Positions 33,075-43,044 of a stretch of 51,223 nt of DNA are shown piece after piece. The number at the start of each line of letters is the position of its first letter. Within the stretch, counting starts at the first letter, position 1. The notes under the pieces are model-generated. The model worked only from the letters and a program-made list of their open reading frames with translations. It was not told the origin of the DNA and ran no database searches. The stretch comes from an uncultured Bacteroidales bacterium (lineage in GTDB: Bacteria > Bacteroidota > Bacteroidia > Bacteroidales > Muribaculaceae), in assembly GCA_902796035.1 (NCBI GenBank), contig CADBNR010000047.1:1-51223 (forward strand), read 5' to 3'. The position numbers were made by a program, and so were the translations under genes.

Positions 33075-33785
33075 TCAGATACCGGCGAACTCCTTGCGGG
33101 CCTTGAGGTAAGCGGCCACGGGGTCGGGAGCGGCAGTGATGGGGCGACCCACGACGATGAAATCAGAGCCTATCTCACGGGCGCGTTCGGGGGTGGTGAC
33201 ACGCGACTGGTCGTCGGCACCGGCGTTGGGGTAGCGGATGCCGGGAGTAACGGCCAGGAACTCGGGACCGCAGGCCTCCTTGACAATCGATGCCTCCAGG
33301 GGCGAGCATACCACGCCGTCCAGACCGGCTGCCTTGGCGTTCTGCGCGTATTTGGCGATGGTCTCGTTCATGGGGGTGTCGATCAGCAGCTGGTTCTTCA
33401 GCGCTTCGGGCGACGTGGATGTGAGCTGAGTGACGGCGATGAGCAGAGGACGCTTGCGGCCCTCGGGCGTACCTTCCTCCAGGCCCTGCAGACCGGCCGC
33501 CATCATTTCGATGGTGCCCCCGGCGTGCACGTTGATCATGTCTATGTCCATGCCGGCCAGTACCTTCATCGACTTCCGGACCGTGTTGGGAATGTCGTGC
33601 AGCTTGAGGTCGAGGAAGATGCGGTGTCCGCGTTCGCGCAGACGGCGCACTATGTCGGGTCCGGCTCCGTAGTAAAGCTCCATGCCTATCTTGACGAAGG
33701 GGCGCAGGTCGCCGAACTGTTCCAGGAATTTCAGAGTGGTGTCAGCGTCGGGAAAATCGCACGCTATGATAACGTCTTTGTTCAT
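33075..33785 (-). CDS. pyrF: Orotidine 5'-phosphate decarboxylase
   Basis: 236 residues, type 1 family size. It decarboxylates OMP to UMP. The catalytic charged network is IFLDLKLHDIPNTV (Asp-x-Lys-x-x-Asp). Other family motifs are IIACDFPDADTTL at the N-terminus, LIAVTQLTS, VTPGIRY and IVVGRPITAA (phosphate-binding). ATG 33785 is 16 nt after the pyrD stop; an extended frame to 33920 lies within pyrD and is rejected. Confidence 0.96.
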   Translation of the reverse strand: MNKDVIIACDFPDADTTLKFLEQFGDLRPFVKIGMELYYGAGPDIVRRLRERGHRIFLDLKLHDIPNTVRKSMKVLAGMDIDMINVHAGGTIEMMAAGLQGLEEGTPEGRKRPLLIAVTQLTSTSPEALKNQLLIDTPMNETIAKYAQNAKAAGLDGVVCSPLEASIVKEACGPEFLAVTPGIRYPNAGADDQSRVTTPERAREIGSDFIVVGRPITAAPDPVAAYLKARKEFAGI

Positions 33786-33801
33786 CGTATGTCGTTGTAT
33801 G

Positions 33802-34716
33802 TCAGATTGGTTTGATGGAAGATAGAGAGTCGATGCCGTAGCGTTCCATTGCGGCGGGGAGTTCACGCACAATGTTGTAGCAGGCCATGGGGTCGAGCAG
33901 GTTTGCGGTGCCGACCTCAACGGCCTTGGCGCCGGCCAGCATCATCTCCAGTATGTCGTCGGCCGACATGACGCCGCCGCAACCGATGACGGGGATGTTG
34001 ACCGCACGCGACACCTGATAGACCATGCGTAGAGCCATCGGGAACACAGCCGGACCGGAGAAACCGCCCATCACGTTTGCCACGACGGGGCGTTTGGTCT
34101 TGAGGTCGATGCGCATACCCAGGAACGTGTTGGCGCAAACCAGACCGTCGGCACCGGCATCCTCGGCGGCGCGGGCCATCTCGACTATGTCGGTCACGTT
34201 GGGGCTGAGCTTGACGAACAGCGGCGTCCGTGTGCATTTTTTGACCGCCGAAGTTACCTTGGCGATGTTTTCGGCCGAGGTTCCGAACGCCATGCCGCCG
34301 CCGTGCACATTGGGACAGCTCACGTTCAGCTCCAGGATGTCTACCTGTGGCTGACCGTCCATGCGGCGGCAGGTCTCGCAGTATTCATCTACCGAGAAGC
34401 CGCTGATATTGGCGATAATCGGGCCGTTATATACGTCGCGCAACTTGGGCAGCTCGTCGCTGATCACCTTGTCGACGCCCGGATTCATCAGTCCCACGGA
34501 ATTGATCATGCCCGACGGGCATTCGGCCACGCGTGGCAGCGGGTTGCCGAAGCGAGCGTCGAGGGTGGTGCCCTTTACCGATATGGCGCCCAGGGTGTTA
34601 AGGTCGTAATAAGGAGCCATGACGTAGCCGAAGCCGAAGCAGCCGCTGGCTGGGATGACGGGGTTTTTGAGAGTGAGGGAGCCGAGGCTCACCTGCAGGT
34701 CGCGGTTCATTCCCAT
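33802..34716 (-). CDS. pyrD: Dihydroorotate dehydrogenase, class 1B catalytic subunit
   Basis: 304 residues. An FMN TIM barrel with VIPASGCFGFG at the N-terminus, the class 1 active-site Cys in ELNVSCPNVHGGG, VKLSPNVTD, and the FMN phosphate motif IPVIGCGGVMSADD. With PyrK it forms the NAD-dependent heterotetramer that oxidises dihydroorotate in the cytosol. The start ATG 34716 is favoured by AGGAGG 7 nt upstream; ATG 34710 would make an ATGA overlap with pyrK but is spaced poorly from that site. Confidence 0.96.
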   Translation of the reverse strand: MGMNRDLQVSLGSLTLKNPVIPASGCFGFGYVMAPYYDLNTLGAISVKGTTLDARFGNPLPRVAECPSGMINSVGLMNPGVDKVISDELPKLRDVYNGPIIANISGFSVDEYCETCRRMDGQPQVDILELNVSCPNVHGGGMAFGTSAENIAKVTSAVKKCTRTPLFVKLSPNVTDIVEMARAAEDAGADGLVCANTFLGMRIDLKTKRPVVANVMGGFSGPAVFPMALRMVYQVSRAVNIPVIGCGGVMSADDILEMMLAGAKAVEVGTANLLDPMACYNIVRELPAAMERYGIDSLSSIKPI

Positions 34717-35438
34717 ATCAGTTCCTCCTTTCTGAATACGGGGCCTTTCTTGCATACGCCGGCGGGGCCGTTGGTGGTTTTTATGGCGCAGCAGGCGCAG
34801 ACTCCGAATCCGCAGGCCATGCGTGTCTCGAGGCTTAGCTGGCCGGAGATAGGCATGGTGTCGCACAGGGCGCGTAGCATCGGGCTTGGACCGCATGCGT
34901 AGAAATAGTCGGCGTCAAGACCGGCCTCCTTGTAAGCGTCTGTCACGAAACCCTTTGTGCCAAGCGAACCGTCGACAGTGGCCATATACACCGGCAGTCC
35001 CAGGTCTACGAACAGGTCATGCAGCACTGCGCGTTCCTTGGAGGCGAAACCAAGCACTACGGCAGGTCGGATACCCTTGTCCATCAGAGCCTTGGCGAGA
35101 CCGTAGAGAGGTGCTGTGCCGATACCTCCCCCCAACAGCACGGGACGCTCCGTCGGAACGGAGATGTCGAAACCGTTGCCGAGAGGGCAGAGTATGTCGA
35201 GTTCCTGCGGGGGCAGCATCTTCGACATTTTCTCGGTGCCTTCGCCCACCACATCGTATGCGAGCAGGATGGTGCTGTCGTCCCAGTCGCAGATGGAGAT
35301 GGGACGGCGCAGGAAGCAGCCGTCAACGGCTACGTTGACAAACTGGCCGGGCCTGGTGATGCCGGACGTGTCGCCGCGCAGGCGCATCAGCCATGTGGCG
35401 CCCGTGAGGTGGCGGTTCTCAATTATCGTGTATTTCAT
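34707..35438 (-). CDS. pyrK: Dihydroorotate dehydrogenase electron-transfer subunit
   Basis: 243 residues. The FAD domain has FLRRPISICDWD (Arg-Pro-Ile-Ser flavin motif); the NAD domain has LLGGGIGTAPLYGLA and ACGPSPMLRAL. The C-terminal [2Fe-2S] site is CGFGVCACCAIKT...GVC, four Cys. It passes electrons from PyrD FMN to NAD. It overlaps pyrD by 10 nt and pyrC by ATGA, so all three are translationally coupled. Confidence 0.96.
   Translation of the reverse strand: MKYTIIENRHLTGATWLMRLRGDTSGITRPGQFVNVAVDGCFLRRPISICDWDDSTILLAYDVVGEGTEKMSKMLPPQELDILCPLGNGFDISVPTERPVLLGGGIGTAPLYGLAKALMDKGIRPAVVLGFASKERAVLHDLFVDLGLPVYMATVDGSLGTKGFVTDAYKEAGLDADYFYACGPSPMLRALCDTMPISGQLSLETRMACGFGVCACCAIKTTNGPAGVCKKGPVFRKEELIWE
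34724..34729 (-). promoter_or_regulatory. Shine-Dalgarno site of pyrD
   Basis: The minus strand reads AGGAGG, 7 nt before ATG 34716 and inside the end of pyrK. Strong Shine-Dalgarno sites are rare in Bacteroidota, and this one decides the pyrD start. Confidence 0.7.
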
Positions 35439-36718
35439 GACTCTGTACTTTCTGAGTAATAATCGTTATTAATAAAAACGCTCCGGCCGTTGAAAAAGGT
35501 TGCCATGACCTTGCCGTAAAGTTCAAGACCTGCGAAAGGTGTGGCGTGACCCATCGACACGAGCCTGTCGGGGTCAACCGTGAACGGATTGCTGAAGTCT
35601 ACTAATGTGAAATCGGCACGCTGGCCCGGCTCCAGGCCGCCCTTGATGCCGAAAATGTGGCGCGGATTCACGGCCATCAGCTCAATCATCCTGCTGAATG
35701 AGATCAGCCCCGTACGCACGGCGTAAGTGTAGACGGCGGGAAGCGACAGCTCGATTCCTGTGACACCCATAGCCGATTTGAGCAGACCTTTGGACTTCTC
35801 CTCGGCCGAGTGGGGGGCATGGTCGGAAGCGATGCAGTCGATGGTGCCGTCCTGAATGCCTCGGATCAGTTCGTCGCGGTCGTCGGCCGCACGGAGCGGA
35901 GGATTCATTTTGAAACGCCCCTCGTCCTGCAGGTCGGCGTCGGTGAAGACTAAATAATGGGCGCCGGTCTCGGCAGTGACGTCAACGCCACGTGCCTTGG
36001 CGTCGCGTATCAGGCGCACGCTCTCCTTGGTGGAGACGTGGCAGATGTGCAGACGGCAGCCGGTTTCCTCGGCCAGACGTATGTTGCGCTCCACTTCGTG
36101 CCATTCGCTTTCGGAGCAGATGCCGGGCAGACCATGTTCGCGGGCATAGTCGCCGTCGTGGATGCAGCCGCCGCGCACCAGTTCCATCACCTCGCAATGC
36201 TCGGCCAGAACCTTGCCCGTGCGGGCTATCCCTTTCATCGACTCGCGCATCACGTCCTCGGACTCTATGCCCGAGCCGTCGTCGCTGAACGCGCACACGT
36301 ATGGCGCAAGCTCCGCATAGTCCACCGGTTCCTTGCCAATGCGGCCGCGTGTGATGGTGGCGTACGGCAATACCTCGATTTCGGCGCCACGGTCTATGGC
36401 GTCGAGCTGCCGGCGCAGATTGGGCATGGAGTCGGGAGCCGGCTTGAGGTTGGGCATTGTGCAGACGGTGGTGAACCCGCCCGCAGCCGCAGCCTTAGAG
36501 CCGGTGGCGACGGTCTCCTTGTACTCGAAGCCGGGCTCGCGGAAGTGTACGTGCACGTCGACCAGACCGGGGATGGCGGTGAGTCCGCGTCCGTCAAATT
36601 CAAGACCGGCCCACGGGCCGACATGACCTATCTCGCGGATCACGCCGTCCTCCACCATGATGGAGACCGGCTCGCCGTTAGGGTCGCACAGGCGTACGTT
36701 TCTGATCAGAGTCTTCAT
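35435..36718 (-). CDS. pyrC: Dihydroorotase
   Basis: 427 residues from ATG 36718. A type I amidohydrolase that closes carbamoyl-aspartate to dihydroorotate. Metal ligands: DVHVHFREPGFEYKE (His-x-His), later HICHVSTKES, and CIASDHAPHS (catalytic Asp). The C-terminal strand-rich part KGGLEPGQRADFTLVD is typical of the family. It overlaps pyrK by 4 nt and follows carB by 10 nt. Confidence 0.96.
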   Translation of the reverse strand: MKTLIRNVRLCDPNGEPVSIMVEDGVIREIGHVGPWAGLEFDGRGLTAIPGLVDVHVHFREPGFEYKETVATGSKAAAAGGFTTVCTMPNLKPAPDSMPNLRRQLDAIDRGAEIEVLPYATITRGRIGKEPVDYAELAPYVCAFSDDGSGIESEDVMRESMKGIARTGKVLAEHCEVMELVRGGCIHDGDYAREHGLPGICSESEWHEVERNIRLAEETGCRLHICHVSTKESVRLIRDAKARGVDVTAETGAHYLVFTDADLQDEGRFKMNPPLRAADDRDELIRGIQDGTIDCIASDHAPHSAEEKSKGLLKSAMGVTGIELSLPAVYTYAVRTGLISFSRMIELMAVNPRHIFGIKGGLEPGQRADFTLVDFSNPFTVDPDRLVSMGHATPFAGLELYGKVMATFFNGRSVFINNDYYSESTES

Positions 36719-36728
36719 AACCGCTGTG

Positions 36729-39700
36729 TTAGAATTCCTGCCAGGACTTGATTTCAATTTCCTCCGGCTTTACGGTGAGGAAAGCGTAGATGAACGCCGA
36801 AGCGAGTCGGGCGTTGGTTATCAGCGGGATATTGAGGTCGATTGCCGTGCGGCGCACCTTGTAGCCGTTCGTTACCTGCGAGTCGGAATGGTTTGCCGGG
36901 AGATTGATCACCAGGTCTATCTCATGGTTGTGCAGCAGGTCGAGGGCCTGGGGCTGGCCGAGCGAATCGGGCCAGAACACCATGGTGTTGGGAATGCCGT
37001 TCTCCGACAGGTGACGCGATGTGCCCGGCGTCGCGTAGAGGTTGTAGCCGTTTTTGGCCAGCATCTGCGCGGCCTTGAGCATGTCGCCCTTCTGCTTGCC
37101 GTTGCCGGTGGAGAGGAGGATGTTCTTGCCCGGGATGCGGAGTCCGACAGACAGCATGGAGGTCAGCAGAGCCTTGCGGGCGTCGTCGCCGATGCAGCCT
37201 ACCTCGCCGGTGGACACCATGTCGACGCCAAGCTTCGGGTCGGCCTTCTGCAAACGGTTGAACGAGAACTGCGACGCCTTGACACCAACATAATCCAGGT
37301 CGAACACGCTCTTGTCGGGACGCTCCACGGGGAGGCCGAGCATGATGCGTGTGGCCAGCTCGATAAGGTTGATTTTCAGGACCTTGCTTACGAAGGGGAA
37401 CGAGCGCGAGGCGCGCAGGTTGCACTCTATGACCTTGATGTCGTTCTCGCGGGCCAGGAACTGGATGTTGAACGGGCCGGAGATATTGAGCTGTTCGGCT
37501 ATCTTCTTGGAAATCTTCTTGATGCGACGTGCAGTCTCCACATACAGCTTCTGCGGCGGGAACTGGATGGTGGCGTCGCCGGAATGGACGCCGGCATATT
37601 CCACATGCTCGGAGATGGCGTAAGCGATAATCTCGCCGTTGCAGGCCACAGCATCCATTTCCACCTCCTTGGCGTTTTCAAGGAACTGGGAGACAACGAC
37701 CGGATGACGCTTGGAGACATTAGCCGCTTCGGTGAGGAAGCGTTCAAGCTGGTCGGGGCCAGTGCAGACATTCATGGCCGCGCCCGAGAGGACGTAGCTG
37801 GGACGCACCAGGACGGGGAAACCAACCTTCTCCACAAACTTGTTGATATCCTCCATCGACGTGAGGGCCGACCATTCGGGCTGGTCGACGCCGATGCGGC
37901 CCAGCATTGCCGAGAATTTCTCGCGGTCCTCGGCGTTGTCGATGCTTTGTGCCGAGGTGCCGAGCAGGTTGATGCCCACGTGGTCGAGACGCATTGCCAG
38001 GTTGTTGGGAATCTGGCCGCCGGTGCTTACCACCACTCCGTGAGGCGTCTCCAGGTCGAGGATGTCAAGCACGCGCTCGAAGGTAAGCTCGTCGAAATAG
38101 AGGCGGTCGCATATATCATAGTCGGTCGATACGGTTTCGGGGTTGTAATTGATCATTACGGAACGCCAGCCCTCCTTGCGGATGGTGTTGAGCGCCTGGA
38201 CGCCGCACCAGTCGAACTCAACGGACGAACCGATGCGATAGGCACCCGAACCGAGTACCACGACCGACTTGCCGTCGTTCTCATAGTCGATGTCGTGTGC
38301 GTCGCCGTTATAGGTGAGGTACAGATAGTTGGTCTGAGCCGGGAATTCGCCGGCCAGGGTGTCGATCTGCTTCACGGCCGGAACCACGCCCAGCTCCTTG
38401 CGGCGGTCGCGCACCATCAGGATAGCCTGCTCGATGTCGCAGTCCTTCTCCATTCCGACGGCGCGGGCAATCTGGAAGTCTGAGAAACCCTGGCGCTTGG
38501 CGCGCAGCATCAGGTCGCGGTCTATAGCGTCCAGACCCTTGAGCGAGTGCAGCCGGCGGTCGGTGTCGTGTATGTTCTTCAGCTTGTGCAGGAACCACTT
38601 GTCAATGCGGGTCAGCTCGTGGATGCGGTCGATGGAATATCCGCGGTCGAAAGCCTTTTCAATCACGAAGATACGCTTGTCTGTCGGAGCCTTGAGGGCC
38701 GTATCGACATCATCAAGCACCAGTTCCTTGTTGTCGACAAAACCATGCATTCCCTGGCCTATCATACGGAGGCCCTTCTGAATGGCCTCCTCGAAAGTGC
38801 GTCCGATGGCCATTACCTCGCCGACAGACTTCATGGACGATTCCAGCTCGCGGTTTACGCGGCGGAACTTGCCGAGGTCCCAGCGTGGAATCTTGCAGAC
38901 CACGTAGTCAAGGGCGGGTTCGAAGAACGCCGTGGTGTCCTTGGTCACCGAGTTGCGTATGTCGAACAGACCGTAGCCGAGGGCCAGCTTGGCGGCCACG
39001 AATGCGAGGGGATAGCCGGTGGCCTTGGAAGCCAGGGCCGACGAGCGCGACAGACGCGCGTTGACCTCGATGACGCGGTAATCCTCGGAATCGGGGCAGA
39101 GGGCGAACTGCACGTTGCACTCGCCCACGATGCCTATGTGGCGAGCGATGCGGATGGAAAGCTCGCGCAGCTTATGGTATTCGGAATTGGAGAGGGTCTG
39201 CGAGGGAGCCACCACGATGCTCTCGCCGGTGTGGATGCCAAGGGGGTCGAAGTTCTCCATGTTGCAGACCGTGATGCAGTTGTCGAAACGGTCGCGCACC
39301 ACCTCGTACTCGATTTCCTTCCAGCCTTTCAGACTCTTTTCCACCAGCACCTGCGGCGAGAACGAGAAGGCTTTCTCAGCTAACTTGATCAGCTCACCCG
39401 GAGTGTCGCAGAATCCGGAACCGAGACCGCCCAATGCGTATGCCGCGCGCAGGATGACGGGATAACCGAGCTTGGATGCGGCTTCAAGAGCCTGTTCGGT
39501 GTTCTCGCAAGCCTCCGATGCGATGGTCTTGACGTTGATTTCCGAAAGTTTCTCCACGAATATCTCGCGGTCCTCGGTGTCGATGATGGACTGCACGGGC
39601 GTGCCGAGCACCCGGACGCCGTATTTTTCGAACACGCCGCTATGGTACAGCTCGACGCCGCAATTCAGGGCCGTCTGGCCGCCGAATGCCAGCATGATGC

Positions 39701-39965
39701 CGTCGGGGCGCTCCTTGGCTATGACGCGCTCCACGAAGAAGGGGGTGACGGGCAGGAAATAGATGTGGTCGGCCACACCCTCGCTGGTCTGCACCGTGGC
39801 GATGTTGGGGTTGATCAGCACGGTCTCGATTCCCTCCTCGCGCAGGGCCTTCAGGGCCTGGCTGCCGGAATAGTCAAACTCGCCGGCCTCGCCTATCTTC
39901 AGCGCGCCCGAACCTAAGACCAGTACTTTCTTGATATCTTTCACTATGGAATTATCTTGAGACAT
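36729..39965 (-). CDS. carB: Carbamoyl-phosphate synthase, large subunit
   Basis: 1078 residues, normal length. Two ATP-grasp halves are visible: the first with VLVLGSGALKIGEAGEFDYS (16-35), VEKSLKGWKEIEYEVVRD and EVNARLSRSSALASKATGYP; the second with VVLGSGAYRIGSSVEFDWCG, EVEMDAVACNG and ECNLRASRSFPFVSKVL. The C-terminal MGS-like regulatory domain runs from about residue 940 (KNILLSTGNGKQKGDMLKAA). It makes carbamoyl phosphate from ammonia delivered by CarA. It follows carA by 20 nt. Confidence 0.97.
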   Translation of the reverse strand: MSQDNSIVKDIKKVLVLGSGALKIGEAGEFDYSGSQALKALREEGIETVLINPNIATVQTSEGVADHIYFLPVTPFFVERVIAKERPDGIMLAFGGQTALNCGVELYHSGVFEKYGVRVLGTPVQSIIDTEDREIFVEKLSEINVKTIASEACENTEQALEAASKLGYPVILRAAYALGGLGSGFCDTPGELIKLAEKAFSFSPQVLVEKSLKGWKEIEYEVVRDRFDNCITVCNMENFDPLGIHTGESIVVAPSQTLSNSEYHKLRELSIRIARHIGIVGECNVQFALCPDSEDYRVIEVNARLSRSSALASKATGYPLAFVAAKLALGYGLFDIRNSVTKDTTAFFEPALDYVVCKIPRWDLGKFRRVNRELESSMKSVGEVMAIGRTFEEAIQKGLRMIGQGMHGFVDNKELVLDDVDTALKAPTDKRIFVIEKAFDRGYSIDRIHELTRIDKWFLHKLKNIHDTDRRLHSLKGLDAIDRDLMLRAKRQGFSDFQIARAVGMEKDCDIEQAILMVRDRRKELGVVPAVKQIDTLAGEFPAQTNYLYLTYNGDAHDIDYENDGKSVVVLGSGAYRIGSSVEFDWCGVQALNTIRKEGWRSVMINYNPETVSTDYDICDRLYFDELTFERVLDILDLETPHGVVVSTGGQIPNNLAMRLDHVGINLLGTSAQSIDNAEDREKFSAMLGRIGVDQPEWSALTSMEDINKFVEKVGFPVLVRPSYVLSGAAMNVCTGPDQLERFLTEAANVSKRHPVVVSQFLENAKEVEMDAVACNGEIIAYAISEHVEYAGVHSGDATIQFPPQKLYVETARRIKKISKKIAEQLNISGPFNIQFLARENDIKVIECNLRASRSFPFVSKVLKINLIELATRIMLGLPVERPDKSVFDLDYVGVKASQFSFNRLQKADPKLGVDMVSTGEVGCIGDDARKALLTSMLSVGLRIPGKNILLSTGNGKQKGDMLKAAQMLAKNGYNLYATPGTSRHLSENGIPNTMVFWPDSLGQPQALDLLHNHEIDLVINLPANHSDSQVTNGYKVRRTAIDLNIPLITNARLASAFIYAFLTVKPEEIEIKSWQEF

Positions 39966-39985
39966 GATGTTAGCAGGTTAGAGAG

Positions 39986-41074
39986 TTAGAGGGATTTGAC
40001 TTGGTCGATGAACTCATCGAAAAGGAACTCCGTGTCGACCGGACCGCCGCAGGCCTCGGGATGGAACTGCACCGAACGCCATGGCCTGGACGTGTGGCGG
40101 ATGCCCTCGTTCGATCCGTCGTTCATGTTGGTGAACCAGGGCGCCCAGTCGGCGGGGAGCGTGTCGGCGTCGACGGCATATCCGTGGTTCTGGCTTGTGA
40201 CGAAGCAACGCACGTCGCCTTCCAGACGTGCCGGCTGGTTGTGGCTGCGGTGGCCGTATTTCAGCTTGTAGATGTCGGCACCGGCGGCTTTGCCTAAGAG
40301 CTGATGACCGAGGCAGATGCCCATCAGCGGGCGTTTCTCGTCGGGGTTGGATATGAATTTACGGATGTTGTTCACCGTGACGGCGCAGGTCTCGGGATTG
40401 CCGGGGCCGTTGCTGAGGAACAGCGCGTCGAAATCCAGAGTGTTGAAATCGTAGTCCCAGGGCACACGGATCACCTCGACGCCACGGTTGGCCAGACAGC
40501 GGACAATGTTGTTCTTGGCACCGCAGTCCACGAGCACCACACGCTTCAGGCCCTTGCCTTCGTTATAGACCTGCACGTCCTTGGGGCTGACGCGCTCCAC
40601 GAAATTGATGTCGCCGTAATCCTCGAAAGCCGGTTCCGGAGTGTCCTCCACCAATATCTTGCCGCGGATCACGCCCTGTTCGCGCAGGTGCTTGGTCAGC
40701 GAGCGTGTGTCGATACCGGTAATGGCGGGCACACCCTGCGAGGCGAGCCACTGAGACAGACTGCGTGCCGCGTTCCAGTGCGAGTACTCGTCGCTGTAAT
40801 CGCACACCACCATGCCGGCGGCGTGGATGCGCTCCGATTCCAGGAAGCGTGCCATTCCGTCGTCGGCTCTGTCGTCGGCCGGTACGCCGTAATTGCCCAC
40901 AAGAGGATATGTCAGTGTCATAATCTGACCGGCATACGAAGGGTCGGTGAGACTCTCGGGATATCCGGTCATGGCGGTGTTGAACACCACCTCGCCCGAA
41001 ACGCTGGCGTCCGCGCCGAAGGAATACCCCTCGTAGCGGGTGCCGTCTTCAAGTATCAGTGTGGCTCTTTTCAT
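39986..41074 (-). CDS. carA: Carbamoyl-phosphate synthase, small (glutaminase) subunit
   Basis: 362 residues. N-terminal CPSase small-chain domain (EDGTRYEGYSFG, FNTAMTGYPESLTDPSYAGQ), then a class I glutamine amidotransferase domain with the nucleophile in MGICLGHQLLG (Cys), SNGPGNPE, and the C-terminal His/Glu in VQFHPEACGGP. It supplies ammonia to CarB. It is 4 nt after purF and 20 nt before carB. Confidence 0.97.
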   Translation of the reverse strand: MKRATLILEDGTRYEGYSFGADASVSGEVVFNTAMTGYPESLTDPSYAGQIMTLTYPLVGNYGVPADDRADDGMARFLESERIHAAGMVVCDYSDEYSHWNAARSLSQWLASQGVPAITGIDTRSLTKHLREQGVIRGKILVEDTPEPAFEDYGDINFVERVSPKDVQVYNEGKGLKRVVLVDCGAKNNIVRCLANRGVEVIRVPWDYDFNTLDFDALFLSNGPGNPETCAVTVNNIRKFISNPDEKRPLMGICLGHQLLGKAAGADIYKLKYGHRSHNQPARLEGDVRCFVTSQNHGYAVDADTLPADWAPWFTNMNDGSNEGIRHTSRPWRSVQFHPEACGGPVDTEFLFDEFIDQVKSL

Positions 41075-41078
41075 GAAG

Positions 41079-43028
41079 TTATGTTGTTGTGTCAGGCCCT
41101 GGGCCTGTCGTTTTTAGTTTTAAATAGATATTGTCCATGTAGGAGATGAACGCCTCGTTGATGCGGCGTACGCCTCCGGGAGTGGGATAGCGGCCCGAGA
41201 AGTACCAGTCGCCGGGATGTCCCGGGATGGCGTCGTGCAGTCCGTCGAGGGTCTGGAACACGATGCGTATGTCGGTCGTGACGCCCTCGGGGCGCAGCAT
41301 CTCGACCATCTTGTCGGCTATCTCGGTGTCCGAGAACAGGTCGTACAGCTCGGTGACGTAGTTTGCCATCTGCTCCTTGGGGAGTGATTGCTGCGCCTTG
41401 CACTTGGCGTAAATGTCGGTCAGCACGTGTTCAAGGCCACGGTCGCGTGCCAGCTCCACGGCGGCGCGGAATCCGATGAATTCCTCCATGCGCGCCATGT
41501 CGATGCCGTAATAGTCGGGGTATTTCACGATGGGGCTGGAGCTTACTATCACTATGCGCTTTGGATGCAGGCGGTCGAGGATGCGTATGATGGATTCGCG
41601 CAGCGTGGTGCCGCGCACTATGGAGTCGTCGATGATGACGAGATTGTCGGTGTAGGGGCGTAGCGAACCGTAAGTGATGTCGTAGACGTGGGCGGCCAGG
41701 TCGTTGCGGCTGGCACCTTCGGAGATGAACGTGCGCAGCTTGATGTCCTTGATGGCCACCTTTTCGGATCGGATGCGGCGCGACAGAATTTTCTCGATGT
41801 CGGCATTGTCGGATTCGTGCCCGAGGCTGCGGATGGCCTCGGCCTTCTCGCGGTTCAGAAACTCGTTGAAACCCTGCACCATTCCGTAGAAGGCCACCTC
41901 GGCAGTGTTGGGGATATAGGAGAACACCGTGTTGTCGACGTCATGGTCCACGGCGTCGAGAATCTGGGGCACCAGGTTGATGCCTAATTTCTTGCGTTCG
42001 TTGTAGATGTCGGCGTCGGAGCCACGCGAGAAGTAGACTCGCTCGAACGAGCATGCGGCGTAGTTGCGCGGCGGGATTATCTGCGGAGTCTCAAGGCGGC
42101 CGTCGGCGTGGAGCACGATGGCCTGGCCGGGCTTCAGCTCGCGGATCTGTTCGGCACTGACATTGAATGTGGTCTGCAGCACGGGGCGTTCGGAGGCCAG
42201 GGAGAACACCTCGGAATCCATGAAATAGAACGCGGGGCGTATTCCCCAGGGGTCGCGCAGGGCGAAAGCCTCGCCGGAGCCGGTGACGCCGCACACCACG
42301 TAGCCGCCGTCCCAGACGGTGCAGCTGGTGCGCAGCACGTTGCTCATGTCGATGTTGTCTTCGATGAAACGAGTGATGTCGCAGTCGGTAAGTCCCTGTT
42401 CCATGGCCATCTTGAACAGGCGTTCGGATTCGCGGTCCAGACGGTGGCCTAACTGTTCCAGCAGCAGGAACGTGTCGGAGATCATGCGCGGGTGCTGCCC
42501 CTTGACGGCAATTTCGCCGAAAATCTCGTCCACGTTGGTCATGTTGAAGTTGGCGCAGATGCACAGGTTCTTGGCGCGCCAGTTGTTGCGCCGCAGGAAA
42601 GGATGGACAAAAGAAATGCCGCTTTTCCCCGTGGTGGAATATCGGAGATGACCCATGTAGAGTTCACCTGCGAAGGGGAATGAGCGGCTTGCGAGATCGG
42701 CGATGTCGGATGAGGCATCGAGGTCGTCGGGCGACAGACCGTTAGCGGCGGCTTCCTGAGCCAATGCCTGATTGGCGGCGGCGAAAATGTCCTTGATGGC
42801 ATCCACGCCCATGGCGCGTTCCCTGAACATGAATTCCTGACCCGGCTCCGCGTTGAGTTTGACGCAAGCCAAACCGGCTCCCTCCTGGCCTCGGTTGTGC
42901 TGTTTCTCCATCAGCAGATAGAGCTTGTTCAGACCGTATCGCCAGGTTCCGTATTTCTGCCGGTAGTGTTCCAGCGGCTTGAGCAGTCTCACCATTGCTA
43001 CGCCGCATTCATGTTTAAGTTGTTCCAT
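41079..43028 (-). CDS. purF: Amidophosphoribosyltransferase (purine synthesis, first step)
   Basis: 649 residues from ATG 43028. The N-terminal nucleophile glutaminase begins MEQLKHECGVAMVRL: Cys8 would become residue 1 after removal of a 7-residue leader. RGQEGAGLACVKL and the type I PRTase loop LVIIDDSIVRGTTLRESI are clear. It is longer than the usual 470-510 residues, as in other Bacteroidales forms that carry insertions (for example PLEHYRQKYGTWRYGLNKLY near the N-terminus). It makes phosphoribosylamine from PRPP and glutamine, and here opens a pyrimidine operon. A longer TTG-started frame to 43127 is rejected because it crosses the terminator hairpin. Confidence 0.94.
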   Translation of the reverse strand: MEQLKHECGVAMVRLLKPLEHYRQKYGTWRYGLNKLYLLMEKQHNRGQEGAGLACVKLNAEPGQEFMFRERAMGVDAIKDIFAAANQALAQEAAANGLSPDDLDASSDIADLASRSFPFAGELYMGHLRYSTTGKSGISFVHPFLRRNNWRAKNLCICANFNMTNVDEIFGEIAVKGQHPRMISDTFLLLEQLGHRLDRESERLFKMAMEQGLTDCDITRFIEDNIDMSNVLRTSCTVWDGGYVVCGVTGSGEAFALRDPWGIRPAFYFMDSEVFSLASERPVLQTTFNVSAEQIRELKPGQAIVLHADGRLETPQIIPPRNYAACSFERVYFSRGSDADIYNERKKLGINLVPQILDAVDHDVDNTVFSYIPNTAEVAFYGMVQGFNEFLNREKAEAIRSLGHESDNADIEKILSRRIRSEKVAIKDIKLRTFISEGASRNDLAAHVYDITYGSLRPYTDNLVIIDDSIVRGTTLRESIIRILDRLHPKRIVIVSSSPIVKYPDYYGIDMARMEEFIGFRAAVELARDRGLEHVLTDIYAKCKAQQSLPKEQMANYVTELYDLFSDTEIADKMVEMLRPEGVTTDIRIVFQTLDGLHDAIPGHPGDWYFSGRYPTPGGVRRINEAFISYMDNIYLKLKTTGPGPDTTT

Positions 43029-43044
43029 GCTGTGATTCGCTTTG

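Noticed and set aside
36657-38483. A 608-residue open frame on the plus strand opposite carB
   Set aside because: It is the antisense shadow of a highly conserved gene with G+C-rich codons; it lacks recognisable domains and the minus-strand gene is certain.
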